A DNA stretch of 64,000 nt from positions 186,001 to 250,000 of the forward strand of contig JAVKHY010000003.1 of NCBI GenBank assembly GCA_031459765.1. Direction: 5' to 3'. The stretch is from Armatimonadota bacterium. GTDB taxonomy: Bacteria; Sysuimicrobiota; Sysuimicrobiia; Sysuimicrobiales; Kaftiobacteriaceae. The notes beneath the pieces were generated by a model. That model worked only from the letters and a program-made list of their open reading frames with translations. It did not search any database and was not told the origin of the DNA. This document shows positions 35,829 through 43,706 of this stretch, piece after piece. Position numbers and translations under genes: made by a program. Within the stretch, counting starts at the first letter, position 1. Every line of letters starts with the position of its first letter.

Positions 35829-36778
35829 TGGACTGGCTGCAGGTCTACGCGCAGATGCTGCGCATCCGCCTCTTCGAGGAGCGCGTGAACAGCTTGTACC
35901 GCAGCGGCAAGATGGAGGGGTTGGCCCACCTCTACATCGGCGAGGAGGCGGTGGCGGTCGGGGTCTGCCAGGCCCTGCGCGAGGACGACTATATCACCTC
36001 CACGCACCGCGGCCACGGCCACTGCCTGGCCAAGGGCGCCTCCCCGGCCCGCATGTTCGCCGAACTGCTGGGGCGCGTGGACGGGTACTGCCGCGGCAAG
36101 GGCGGCTCGATGCACATCGCCGACCAGGAGCGCGGCAACCTGGGGGCCAACGCCATCGTCGGCGGCAGCAGCGGCATCGCCACGGGCGCGGCCTTCTCGG
36201 CCCAGCGGCGCGGGTCGGGGCAGGTCGCGGTGTGCTTCTTCGGGGAGGGAGCGCTCGGCCAGGGGATCCTCTACGAGGTCATGAACATCGCCGCGCTGTG
36301 GCGCCTGCCGGTCATCTATGTCTGTGAGAACAACCTCTACACCGAGTACACCCCGGTGCGCGAGACGACGGCGGGCTCGATGCGGGCGCGGCCCGAAGCC
36401 TTCGGCATCCCCACCGAGGAGGTGGACGGGCAGGATGTGCGCGCGGTATTCGCCGCCGCGGCGCGGGCCGTCGCCCGGGCCCGGGCGGGAGAGGGGCCAT
36501 CCTTTCTCCTCTGTCACACCTACCGCTTCCACGGCCATCACGTCGGGGACGTGAACCGGGAATACTACCGGAGCAAGGAGGAGGAGGAGCTGTGGCGGAC
36601 GTCCCGCGATCCGCTGCGGCTGCTGGCCGGGTGGCTCCTGGAGACCGGTCAGGCCCGCGCCGCCGACTTCGAGCGGCTTGAGGCGGAGATCCGCGCCGAG
36701 GTCATGGCGGCGGAGCAGACCGCCCTCGCCGCGCCCTTCCCGGATCCCAGCGAGGTGACCCGGCATGTCTACGCGTAG
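35828..36778 (+). CDS. thiamine-diphosphate dehydrogenase E1 alpha subunit (PdhA/AcoA-like)
   Basis: A 316-residue E1 alpha of the pyruvate/acetoin/branched-chain 2-oxoacid dehydrogenase family. It carries STHRGHGHCLAKGA (about 60), the GKGGSMHIAD loop (about 93), and the TPP motif beginning FFGEGALGQG (about 138) and ending ENNLYTEYT. The usual GDG is GEG here, a variant I recall from acetoin-type E1 proteins. The start is GTG 35828, sharing one base with the previous stop. Together with the next gene it forms the alpha2beta2 E1. No E2 or E3 gene is in the cluster. Confidence 0.92.
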   Translation: MDWLQVYAQMLRIRLFEERVNSLYRSGKMEGLAHLYIGEEAVAVGVCQALREDDYITSTHRGHGHCLAKGASPARMFAELLGRVDGYCRGKGGSMHIADQERGNLGANAIVGGSSGIATGAAFSAQRRGSGQVAVCFFGEGALGQGILYEVMNIAALWRLPVIYVCENNLYTEYTPVRETTAGSMRARPEAFGIPTEEVDGQDVRAVFAAAARAVARARAGEGPSFLLCHTYRFHGHHVGDVNREYYRSKEEEELWRTSRDPLRLLAGWLLETGQARAADFERLEAEIRAEVMAAEQTALAAPFPDPSEVTRHVYA

Positions 36779-37778
36779 GGACGCTGTCGCCGCCCCGGTC
36801 CGGGAGATCACCTTCGCCCAGGCCGTGCGCGAGGCCCTCGCCGAGGAGATGCGCCGCGACCCGACCGTCTTCGTCATGGGCGAAGATGTGGCCGAAGCGG
36901 GAACGCCCTTCAAGGTGCTCTCCGGGCTGGTCGAGGAGTTCGGGCGCGAGCGCGTGATCGACACCCCGATCTCCGAGGCGGGGTTTGTCGGCATCGCCGT
37001 GGGCGCGGCGATGACCGGACTGCGCCCGGTCGTGGACATCATGTTCGGCGACTTCCTCGCGCTGGCCATGGACCAGATCGCCAACCAGGCGGCCAAAGTG
37101 CACTACATGTCGGGGGGAAAGCTCACCGTGCCCCTCGTCATCCGCACGACGATGGGTGCCCTGCGGCGGTCGGCCGCACAGCACAGCCAGAGCCTCCATG
37201 CCTGGGTCAGCCATATCCCGGGCCTCAAGGTCGCGCTCCCCTCGACGCCCTACGACGCCAAGGGGCTGCTGAAGACGGCGATCCGGGATCCGAATCCCGT
37301 GGTCGTCTTCGAGGACAAGATGATGTACCAGGTGCGCGACGCGGTCCCGGCGGAGGAGTACACGATCCCTTTCGGGGCGGCCGACGTCAAGCGCGTGGGC
37401 CGCGACATCACCCTCGTCGCCACCAGCAGCATGGTGCAGGTCGCCCTCCAGGCGGCCGCACAGCTGGCGGAGGAGGGCATCAGCGCCGAGGTGGTCGATC
37501 CGCGGACGACGGTGCCGCTGGACGCCGCGACCATCATCGCCTCAGTGCGCAAGACCAGCCGGGCGATCGTGATCGACGAGGGGTACCGCTCCTACGGCGT
37601 GACGGCGGAGATCGCCGCCCTGATCGCGGAGGGAGCCTTCGACCACCTGGACGCCCCCGTCCGCCGGCTGGGGGCCATGGACGTCCCGGTGCCGTTCTCC
37701 CCGGTGCTGGAGGACCGCACGGTGCCAACCCCGGAGCAGGTCGCGGCCGCGGCCCGGGAGCTCTGCGGAGTCGCATGA
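36765..37778 (+). CDS. thiamine-diphosphate dehydrogenase E1 beta subunit (PdhB/AcoB-like)
   Basis: A 337-residue E1 beta with MGEDVAEAGTPFKVLSGL (about 39), DTPISEAGFVGIAVGAAMTGLRPVVDIMFGDF (in two stretches, 66-97), and HSQSLHAWVSHIPGLKVALPSTP around 145. The C-terminal transketolase-like domain is complete. ATG 36765 overlaps the alpha gene by 14 bp. Active-site architecture fits 2-oxoacid or acetoin cleavage, but the missing E2/E3 leaves the acceptor undefined. They may be encoded elsewhere. Confidence 0.93.
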   Translation: MSTRRDAVAAPVREITFAQAVREALAEEMRRDPTVFVMGEDVAEAGTPFKVLSGLVEEFGRERVIDTPISEAGFVGIAVGAAMTGLRPVVDIMFGDFLALAMDQIANQAAKVHYMSGGKLTVPLVIRTTMGALRRSAAQHSQSLHAWVSHIPGLKVALPSTPYDAKGLLKTAIRDPNPVVVFEDKMMYQVRDAVPAEEYTIPFGAADVKRVGRDITLVATSSMVQVALQAAAQLAEEGISAEVVDPRTTVPLDAATIIASVRKTSRAIVIDEGYRSYGVTAEIAALIAEGAFDHLDAPVRRLGAMDVPVPFSPVLEDRTVPTPEQVAAAARELCGVA

Positions 37779-37816
37779 TGATCCTGGTGTCCTGACGGAC
37801 GGAGAGGAGTCGGCCG

Positions 37817-39157
37817 ATGGGGACCAAGACGTTCGGACTGATGGGCGTGGACTGGGAGGAGCGCGTGAACTTCGAGCGCCTCCGTACCGAGCGGCTGGCC
37901 CGGGTGAAGCGCTTCCTCGAGGCCTCCGAGCTCGGGGCGTTGCTGTGCTTCGATATGAACAACATCCGCTACATCACCGCCACCCACATCGGGACCTGGG
38001 CCATGGACAAGCTGGTGCGCTTCACGCTGCTCCCCCGCGGCGACGAACCGATCCTGTGGGACTTCGGCTCCGCGGCCCGGCACCACCGGCTGTACAACCC
38101 CTGGCTGGGAGAGCGCTCGCGCGCCGGGATCTCCACGCTGCGCGGCGCCTACCCGGAGCAGGCGGCGGACGTGGCGCGCAAGATCCGCGTCGAGCTGGAG
38201 CAGCGCGGGTTGCGGGACGCTCCGCTGGGGGTGGACGTGGTCGAGATCCCGGTGCTGGAGGCGCTGCGGGCGGAGGGGATCCGGGTCGTGGACGGTCAGC
38301 GTCTGATGCAGGAGGCGAGGAAGATCAAGACCCAGGACGAGATCACGCTGCTGACCACGGCCTGCATGATGGTCGACGCGGCGTACGAGGAACTGTACCG
38401 GACGATGCGGCCGGGGATGCGGGAGAACGAGTGCGTGGGGCTGGTGAACAAAGTCCTCTACGATCTCGGCAGCGAGCATGTGGAAGGCGTGAATGCCATC
38501 TCCGGAGAGCGCTGCAACCCCCACCCGCACGTCTACACCGACCGGGTGCTGCGCCCGGGCGACCCGGTGTACTTCGACATCCTGCACTCCTTCATGGGCT
38601 ACCGCACCTGCTACTACCGGACCTTCGTCGTCGGCAGCGCCTCCCGGGCCATGGTCGACGCCTACGCCCGCTGCCGCGACTACCTCGACGAGGCGATCAG
38701 TCTGATCAAGCCCGGGGTGACCACGGCCGATGTGGTGAAGGTCTGGCCCAAGGCCACGGAGTTCGGGTTCGCCGATGAGGAGGCGGCGTTCGCCCTCCAG
38801 TACGGCCACGGCGTGGGGCTGTCCATCTGGGAGAAGCCGATCTTCAGCCGTCTAGTGTCCTTCGATCACCCTGAGGTGATCGAAGAGGGCATGGTCTTCG
38901 CCCTGGAGACCTTCTGGCCGGCGGCGGACGGCTGGTCGGCGGCGCGCATCGAGGAGCAGCTGGTGGTGACCAAGAGCGGGTGCGAGGTGATCACGCGCTT
39001 CCCGGCCGAGCAACTGCTCGTGGCCGGCACCCGCTACTACACGGCGGTCGGCCCCCTGCCGGCGACCCGGGAGACGCAGTCGCACCTGAACCGCGCAGGC
39101 ACGGTGGAGGCGGTGGTGAGCAGCGCACAGTACGAAGGGACGCGGGTCCGCGGCTGA
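37817..39157 (+). CDS. atypical M24-family (DddP-like) metallo-enzyme
   Basis: A 446-residue protein with the creatinase-like N-terminal domain (about 20-190, ALLCFDMNNIRYITATHIGTWA) and an M24 pita-bread domain (about 200-430). Metal-site residues by family alignment are Asp254 (YFDILHS), position 265 (normally Asp, here Cys in GYRTCYYRTF), His331 (YGHGVGL), Glu364 (FALETFWP) and Glu379 (RIEEQLVVT). The Asp-to-Cys change makes ordinary aminopeptidase activity doubtful. The N-terminal wording resembles DddP, the M24 enzyme that cleaves dimethylsulfoniopropionate, but I cannot claim that reaction. ATG 37817 follows GGAGAGGAG. It lies in the catabolic cluster. Confidence 0.8.
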   Translation: MGTKTFGLMGVDWEERVNFERLRTERLARVKRFLEASELGALLCFDMNNIRYITATHIGTWAMDKLVRFTLLPRGDEPILWDFGSAARHHRLYNPWLGERSRAGISTLRGAYPEQAADVARKIRVELEQRGLRDAPLGVDVVEIPVLEALRAEGIRVVDGQRLMQEARKIKTQDEITLLTTACMMVDAAYEELYRTMRPGMRENECVGLVNKVLYDLGSEHVEGVNAISGERCNPHPHVYTDRVLRPGDPVYFDILHSFMGYRTCYYRTFVVGSASRAMVDAYARCRDYLDEAISLIKPGVTTADVVKVWPKATEFGFADEEAAFALQYGHGVGLSIWEKPIFSRLVSFDHPEVIEEGMVFALETFWPAADGWSAARIEEQLVVTKSGCEVITRFPAEQLLVAGTRYYTAVGPLPATRETQSHLNRAGTVEAVVSSAQYEGTRVRG

Positions 39158-39228
39158 TCGGTGCAGCGTGCCGTGAGGCCAGCCCGGCGTGTAGTGCCGC
39201 AGGGGGAGCCATGACGGGAGGTGGAGCG

Positions 39229-40230
39229 ATGGGTCGGTTATGGAGGCGGTATGCGGCCGCCGTCGTCGTGCTGGCGGCGGTGCTCGCGGTGTCGTTGCCC
39301 CAGACGCTGTCCGCCGCGCCCAAGGTGCGGATGACGATTCTGGGTGGTCCTCCGGCGGGCGTCTTTGGGATTTTCGCCACCGGCATCGCCACGTACATCA
39401 ACCGCGCCGTTCCCGAGGTGGACCTCTCGGTGGCGGCCACAGGGGGATCCACCGAGAACGTCCGGCGCCTGCAGGCCAAGGGCGCGGAGATGGGGCTGGC
39501 CTTTGCCTCCGACGTCTATGAGGCCTACAACGGGCTGGAGATCTTCCAGGGGACGCGGCACACCAACCTCCGGGCGCTGGGATTGGTGTTCAACGGCGCG
39601 TCGCACATCGTGACCTATCAGGACTCCGGCATCCGCAGTGTCGCCGAGCTGGCCGGCAAGCGCGTCGCCGTGGGCACGCCGGGATCGGGGACCTTTGCCA
39701 CCGCGGAGCGGGTGTTCCGGGTTCTGGGGATCTGGGACCGGATCACGCGGGTGCCGCTGCTGGGAGCCGCCGCTGCCAGCGCGCTCCAGGACGGCCGGGT
39801 CGACGCCTTCTTCTTCACCGGCCCCTATCCCGACCGGGGCACGATCGAGGCGGCGATGGTGAAGCCGATCCGGATGCTCGACGCCTACACCCCGGCCGCG
39901 GCCGCCGGTTTTTTGCGCCAGTTCCCGTACTATTCGCGGTTTGACTTCCCGGCCGGAGGGTATCCCGGCATGACCGAGTCGGTCCCGGCGGTAGGCATCC
40001 CGCTGCTCTGGCTGGCGCATGTCGACGTCCCGGCTCCGATCATCCAGACGATCCTCGCCGCCGCCTACAGCGTGCAGGGCCACGAGCACATGCTGCGCGT
40101 CCACGCCGCGGCCGCCGATATGCGTCCCCGGCAGGCGTTGAAGGGGATTGCGATCCCCCTGCACCGGGGGGCGGAAGCCTACTGGCGTTCCGTGGGGCTG
40201 GAGATTCCGGAAGCCATTCGGGCCCGGTAG
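39229..40230 (+). CDS. TAXI-family TRAP transporter solute-binding protein
   Basis: A 333-residue exported binding protein of the TAXI type. The signal peptide is residues 1-28 (VVLAAVLAVSLPQTLSAAP). Family strings are AATGGSTENVRRLQAKGAEMGLA, RVAVGTPGSGTFATAERV and GRVDAFFFTGPYP. TAXI systems take up carboxylates and related solutes using an ion gradient. ATG 39229 is chosen because GGAGGTG lies 5 bp upstream. An in-frame ATG at 39211 is possible. The permease gene follows after 12 bp. Confidence 0.9.
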   Translation: MGRLWRRYAAAVVVLAAVLAVSLPQTLSAAPKVRMTILGGPPAGVFGIFATGIATYINRAVPEVDLSVAATGGSTENVRRLQAKGAEMGLAFASDVYEAYNGLEIFQGTRHTNLRALGLVFNGASHIVTYQDSGIRSVAELAGKRVAVGTPGSGTFATAERVFRVLGIWDRITRVPLLGAAAASALQDGRVDAFFFTGPYPDRGTIEAAMVKPIRMLDAYTPAAAAGFLRQFPYYSRFDFPAGGYPGMTESVPAVGIPLLWLAHVDVPAPIIQTILAAAYSVQGHEHMLRVHAAAADMRPRQALKGIAIPLHRGAEAYWRSVGLEIPEAIRAR

Positions 40231-40242
40231 CCGAGACCGGCC

Positions 40243-42147
40243 GTGATCCGCACGCTCTCGCGGGCCTGGGATGTCGCCGCGCAGCTCCTCCTGGGCGGTG
40301 TCTCCCTGTACTACCTCTGGCTGGCCTGGTACGGGGTGGCCTCCCTGCAGTACTACCGCGGCGTCGCGGTGCTCTTCAGCTTCGTCGCTCCCCTGCTGCT
40401 GTACCGGGGATGGCGCCGCGCCCCGGAGAGAGCCCCGCACGCGGTGGATCTCCTCCTGGCGGCGGGCGCCGTCGTCGGCGTGGCCTACTGGATACTGGAG
40501 CACGAGGCCATGGCCTACCGGGCCGGCGCCTACACCTCGGTGGACGTGTGGATGGGCGTCGTGGTGACCATCGTGGCCATCGAGGCCGCCCGGCGAGTGC
40601 TGGGCTGGTCCATGGCGCTGTGCGCCATCATCCCCATCGCCTACGCCCTCTTCGGCCAGTACCTGCCGCCCATCGTCGGCCATCGGGGGTTCACGCTGCG
40701 CCGGGTCATCGAGTACGTCTATCTGACCTCCGATGGAATCTTCGGCATCATGGCCGAGGTGCTGGCCAGCTTCATCATCCCCTTCGTGGTCTTCGGCGCC
40801 TTCCTGCAGCGGGCCGGCGTGGGCAAGTTCTTCATCGACCTGTCGCTGGCCGTTTTCGGACGGATCGCGGGCGGTCCGGCGCAGGCGGCCGTGCTCAGCA
40901 GCGCGCTGCTGAGCACGATCAACGGGAGCCCGGTGGCCAACACCGTGACGACCGGATCGATTACCATTCCGCTGATGAAGCGGGCCGGCTTTCCCCCGCA
41001 CATCGCCGCCGCGGTGGAGGGGGCGGCTTCCACCGGCGGGATGATCCTTCCGCCGGTCATGGGCGCGGGAGCGTTCATCATGGCCGAAATGACGGCCACC
41101 CCCTACGCGCAGATCGTGAAGATCGCGGCCATCCCGGGCATCCTCTTCTTCGTCTCCGTGGGGACGATGGTTTACCTGGAATCCCGCAAGCTCGGACTGC
41201 GCGGCCTGCATGCGCACGAGGTGCCGCGGGCCAGAGCGACCCTGCAGGAAGGCTGGTACCTCTTCCTGCCCATCGTCGTCCTGGTCGGCCTCCTGCTGCG
41301 GGGATTCTCTCCTGAGCGCTCGGCGGTCTACGCGATCCTCAGCGCGGTGGCGGTGAGCTGGGTCCGCCCCCAGACGCGCATGGGCCCCCGGGCCGTCTGG
41401 CAGGCGCTCGTCGATGGCGCCAGGTCGTCGCTGTTCGTGGCCGCGCTCACCGGCGCGGTGGGCGTACTCATCGGCGTCCTGGCCCTGACCGGGATCGGGA
41501 TCCGCTTCTCGTACATCGTGGTCGCCCTGGCCGGAGGGAAGCTGTGGCTGACCCTGTTGCTGATCGCCGTCTCGACGCTGGTCCTGGGGCTGGCCCTGCC
41601 CATTACCGCGACCTATCTGATTGTGGCCGTGATTGCGGTGCCGGTGCTGCGGGAGCTGGGGGTGCCGCTGCTCGTGGGGCACATGATTGTCTTCTGGCTG
41701 GCCCTCGATTCGAACATCACGCCCCCCGTGGCGTTGGGGCCGTTCGCCGCGGCGGCCATTGCCGGCGCCGATCCGATGAAGACCGGGTGGAACTGCTTTC
41801 GGTTCGCCAAGATCATCTACGTCATGCCGGTCCTTTTCGCCTACACGCACCTGCTCCTCAACGGCACGCCGGCGCAGAACGCGGCGGCGGTCGTGGCGGC
41901 CACCCTGGGGACGCTGATCTTCTCCGCGGTGAGCACAGCGCAGCTCATCATCCGGACCACGCTGGTCGAGTGGCTGGCCCTGGCCGCGGCCACGCTGCTG
42001 GCGTTCCTGCCCACCCCGCTGGCCTGGACGGCAGCGCTGATGCTCTTCGGCGTCGTGGTCATTTCGCAGCGCCGGCGGGCGGCCGGTGCGATCCGGATGG
42101 TCCAGCCCCTGGCCGCAGAACAACCCGGCTCAGAGGGGAGCGCTTGA
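40243..42147 (+). CDS. TRAP transporter fused 4TM/12TM permease (DctQM)
   Basis: A 634-residue membrane protein with hydrophobic segments throughout, a fusion of the small DctQ-like and large DctM-like subunits as is usual for TAXI-TRAP systems. Family strings include INGSPVANTVTTGSITIPLMKRAGF (about 227-251, in two parts), GAASTGGMILPPVMGAGAFIMAE (about 262-284) and VFWLALDSNITPPVALGPFAAAAIAGADP near 500. It uses a Na+ or H+ gradient to import the ligand of the adjacent binding protein. The start is GTG 40243. Confidence 0.93.
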   Translation: MIRTLSRAWDVAAQLLLGGVSLYYLWLAWYGVASLQYYRGVAVLFSFVAPLLLYRGWRRAPERAPHAVDLLLAAGAVVGVAYWILEHEAMAYRAGAYTSVDVWMGVVVTIVAIEAARRVLGWSMALCAIIPIAYALFGQYLPPIVGHRGFTLRRVIEYVYLTSDGIFGIMAEVLASFIIPFVVFGAFLQRAGVGKFFIDLSLAVFGRIAGGPAQAAVLSSALLSTINGSPVANTVTTGSITIPLMKRAGFPPHIAAAVEGAASTGGMILPPVMGAGAFIMAEMTATPYAQIVKIAAIPGILFFVSVGTMVYLESRKLGLRGLHAHEVPRARATLQEGWYLFLPIVVLVGLLLRGFSPERSAVYAILSAVAVSWVRPQTRMGPRAVWQALVDGARSSLFVAALTGAVGVLIGVLALTGIGIRFSYIVVALAGGKLWLTLLLIAVSTLVLGLALPITATYLIVAVIAVPVLRELGVPLLVGHMIVFWLALDSNITPPVALGPFAAAAIAGADPMKTGWNCFRFAKIIYVMPVLFAYTHLLLNGTPAQNAAAVVAATLGTLIFSAVSTAQLIIRTTLVEWLALAAATLLAFLPTPLAWTAALMLFGVVVISQRRRAAGAIRMVQPLAAEQPGSEGSA

Positions 42148-42174
42148 CTCCTGGAGTGAGGGAGGGAAGGAGCA

Positions 42175-42624
42175 ATGAGTGTCCCGCACCACCGGCTCCA
42201 CGAGAGCGACGTGGGGGTCATCGGTCGCGGTCCCGGCTCCAAGGTGTTCCACGTCGAGGAGGTCACCGAGCTCGCCTCGCAGCATGACGGCCGGCGGAAG
42301 AAGATCCTGCTGAATGCGATCAACACCGGCTCGCCGCTCCTGGTCGACATCGTCTCCTACGCCCCGGGCGGGACCTCGCCGCTGCACTTCCATCGGGAGA
42401 TCGATCACTTCTTCTTTGTCCTGGAGGGGCGGGGGCGCATCGTGATCAACGGGCAGGACCATCCGCTGCGGGCCGGGACCGTGGTGTGGATCGCCGCGGG
42501 GGACATGCACAAAGTGTACGCCGACGCGGACAGCCCTTTGACCTTCCTGGAATACTTCTCCCGCGGCGCGCACGAGACGGTCTTCCTGGAACAGGCCTGC
42601 GAGTGGCGCCCCGATCCACGGTGA
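42175..42624 (+). CDS. cupin-domain protein
   Basis: A 149-residue single-domain cupin. The first motif is PGGTSPLHFHREIDHFFFVLEG, with HxH(x)E-type ligands at about residues 66-72, and the second is PLRAGTVVWIAAGDMHKVYADAD, giving a complete 3-His/1-Glu style metal site. It could be a small dioxygenase, isomerase or metal-dependent binding protein. ATG 42175 follows GGAGGGAAGGAG. It overlaps the hydrolase gene by 4 bp in a GTGA junction, so the two proteins are made together. Confidence 0.87.
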   Translation: MSVPHHRLHESDVGVIGRGPGSKVFHVEEVTELASQHDGRRKKILLNAINTGSPLLVDIVSYAPGGTSPLHFHREIDHFFFVLEGRGRIVINGQDHPLRAGTVVWIAAGDMHKVYADADSPLTFLEYFSRGAHETVFLEQACEWRPDPR

Positions 42625-43706
42625 CGGCTGACGCCAACATCCAGGCGGCCATCGCGCACTGGGCGCCGCGTTTTGTGGCCCAGGGTGTGGACTACAACGA
42701 CTTCGTCCGAACCACGGCTCTTCTCCAGCAGTGGGAGGAGTGGTTGGAGGCGTGGTGCCGCACCGCGGCGACACATGTGGCGCTGGCGCGCGAGGCGGAA
42801 GATCGCGCACGCCCGATCACCGCCGGCGAGGCCTACGTCCGCGCCGCCTTGTGCTTCCACTTTGCCAACTTCCTCTGGTTTGTGGACCTGGACCGGCACC
42901 GCGCCGCGGCGGAGGAGGCCGTGGCCAGCCTGTATGCCGCGCATCGCCTCCTCGACCCGTCCGCGCAGCGGATCGAGGCGTCCCTGGAAGGGGCGCGGAT
43001 GGTGGCCAACCTGCGCCGGCCGGCGGGCGGCGGGCGGCCGCCGCTCGTGCTGCTCCTGCCCGGATTGGACTCCACCAAAGAGGAGTTCTTCCATTGGGAA
43101 CAGGTCTTTCTGGCCCGCGGGATGGCCACGCTGTCCCTCGACGGCCCGGGGCAGGGCGAGACGGGATATACGACGACGATCCGACCGGACTACGAGGTGG
43201 CCGTGACGGCCGTCCTCGATGCGCTGGCCGGACGGGACGACATCGACCTCCGCAGAGTCGGCGCCGTCGGGGTGAGCCTGGGAGGCTACTATGCGATCCG
43301 GGCCGCCGCCTTCGAACCGCGGATCGCGGCCGCGGTGGCGATCAGCGGGCCGTACAACTTCGGGGAGTGCTGGCCGTCGCTGCCGGAGCTGACCCGGGAG
43401 GCGTTCCGGCATCACTGCGGCGCACAACGCGCGGAGGAGGCGCGGGTGCGGGCGTCCGACCTCGACCTCGCGCCGGTGCTCCCGCACCTGCGGAGCCCCC
43501 TGCTGGTGATCGCCGGCCGACAGGATCGCCTCATCCCCCCGGTCCAGGCGGAACGGACCGCGGCCGAGGCCCCCGACGCGGAGCTGGTGATGTACCCGGA
43601 GGGCAACCACGTCTGCAACAACATCCCCTACAAGTACCGTCCCCTGGCCGCGGACTGGATCGGTGAGCAGCTTCGCGCGCCGCGGACGGGGCCACGGACG
43701 TCGTGA
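42621..43706 (+). CDS. C-C bond hydrolase-like alpha/beta hydrolase
   Basis: A 361-residue enzyme with an N-terminal helical cap (about 1-130) and a hydrolase domain. The oxyanion region is LLLPGLDSTKEEFFHWEQVFLARG in two parts (about 145-170), and SLDGPGQGETG follows. The triad is Ser219 (GVSLGGYY), Asp302 (AGRQDRLIP) and His330 (PEGNHVCNN). The layout resembles the 2,6-dihydroxypseudooxynicotine hydrolase group, serine enzymes that cut C-C bonds. FrsA-type esterases are the alternative. The start is GTG 42621, overlapping the cupin stop. The CoxL-like gene begins on its own stop in the same GTGA manner. Confidence 0.82.
   Translation: MTADANIQAAIAHWAPRFVAQGVDYNDFVRTTALLQQWEEWLEAWCRTAATHVALAREAEDRARPITAGEAYVRAALCFHFANFLWFVDLDRHRAAAEEAVASLYAAHRLLDPSAQRIEASLEGARMVANLRRPAGGGRPPLVLLLPGLDSTKEEFFHWEQVFLARGMATLSLDGPGQGETGYTTTIRPDYEVAVTAVLDALAGRDDIDLRRVGAVGVSLGGYYAIRAAAFEPRIAAAVAISGPYNFGECWPSLPELTREAFRHHCGAQRAEEARVRASDLDLAPVLPHLRSPLLVIAGRQDRLIPPVQAERTAAEAPDAELVMYPEGNHVCNNIPYKYRPLAADWIGEQLRAPRTGPRTS

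Noticed and set aside
39238-42123. 961-codon open frame on the minus strand
   Set aside because: Antisense to the TAXI binding protein and TRAP permease. Composition is extremely H/R/G/Q-rich with no recognisable fold.
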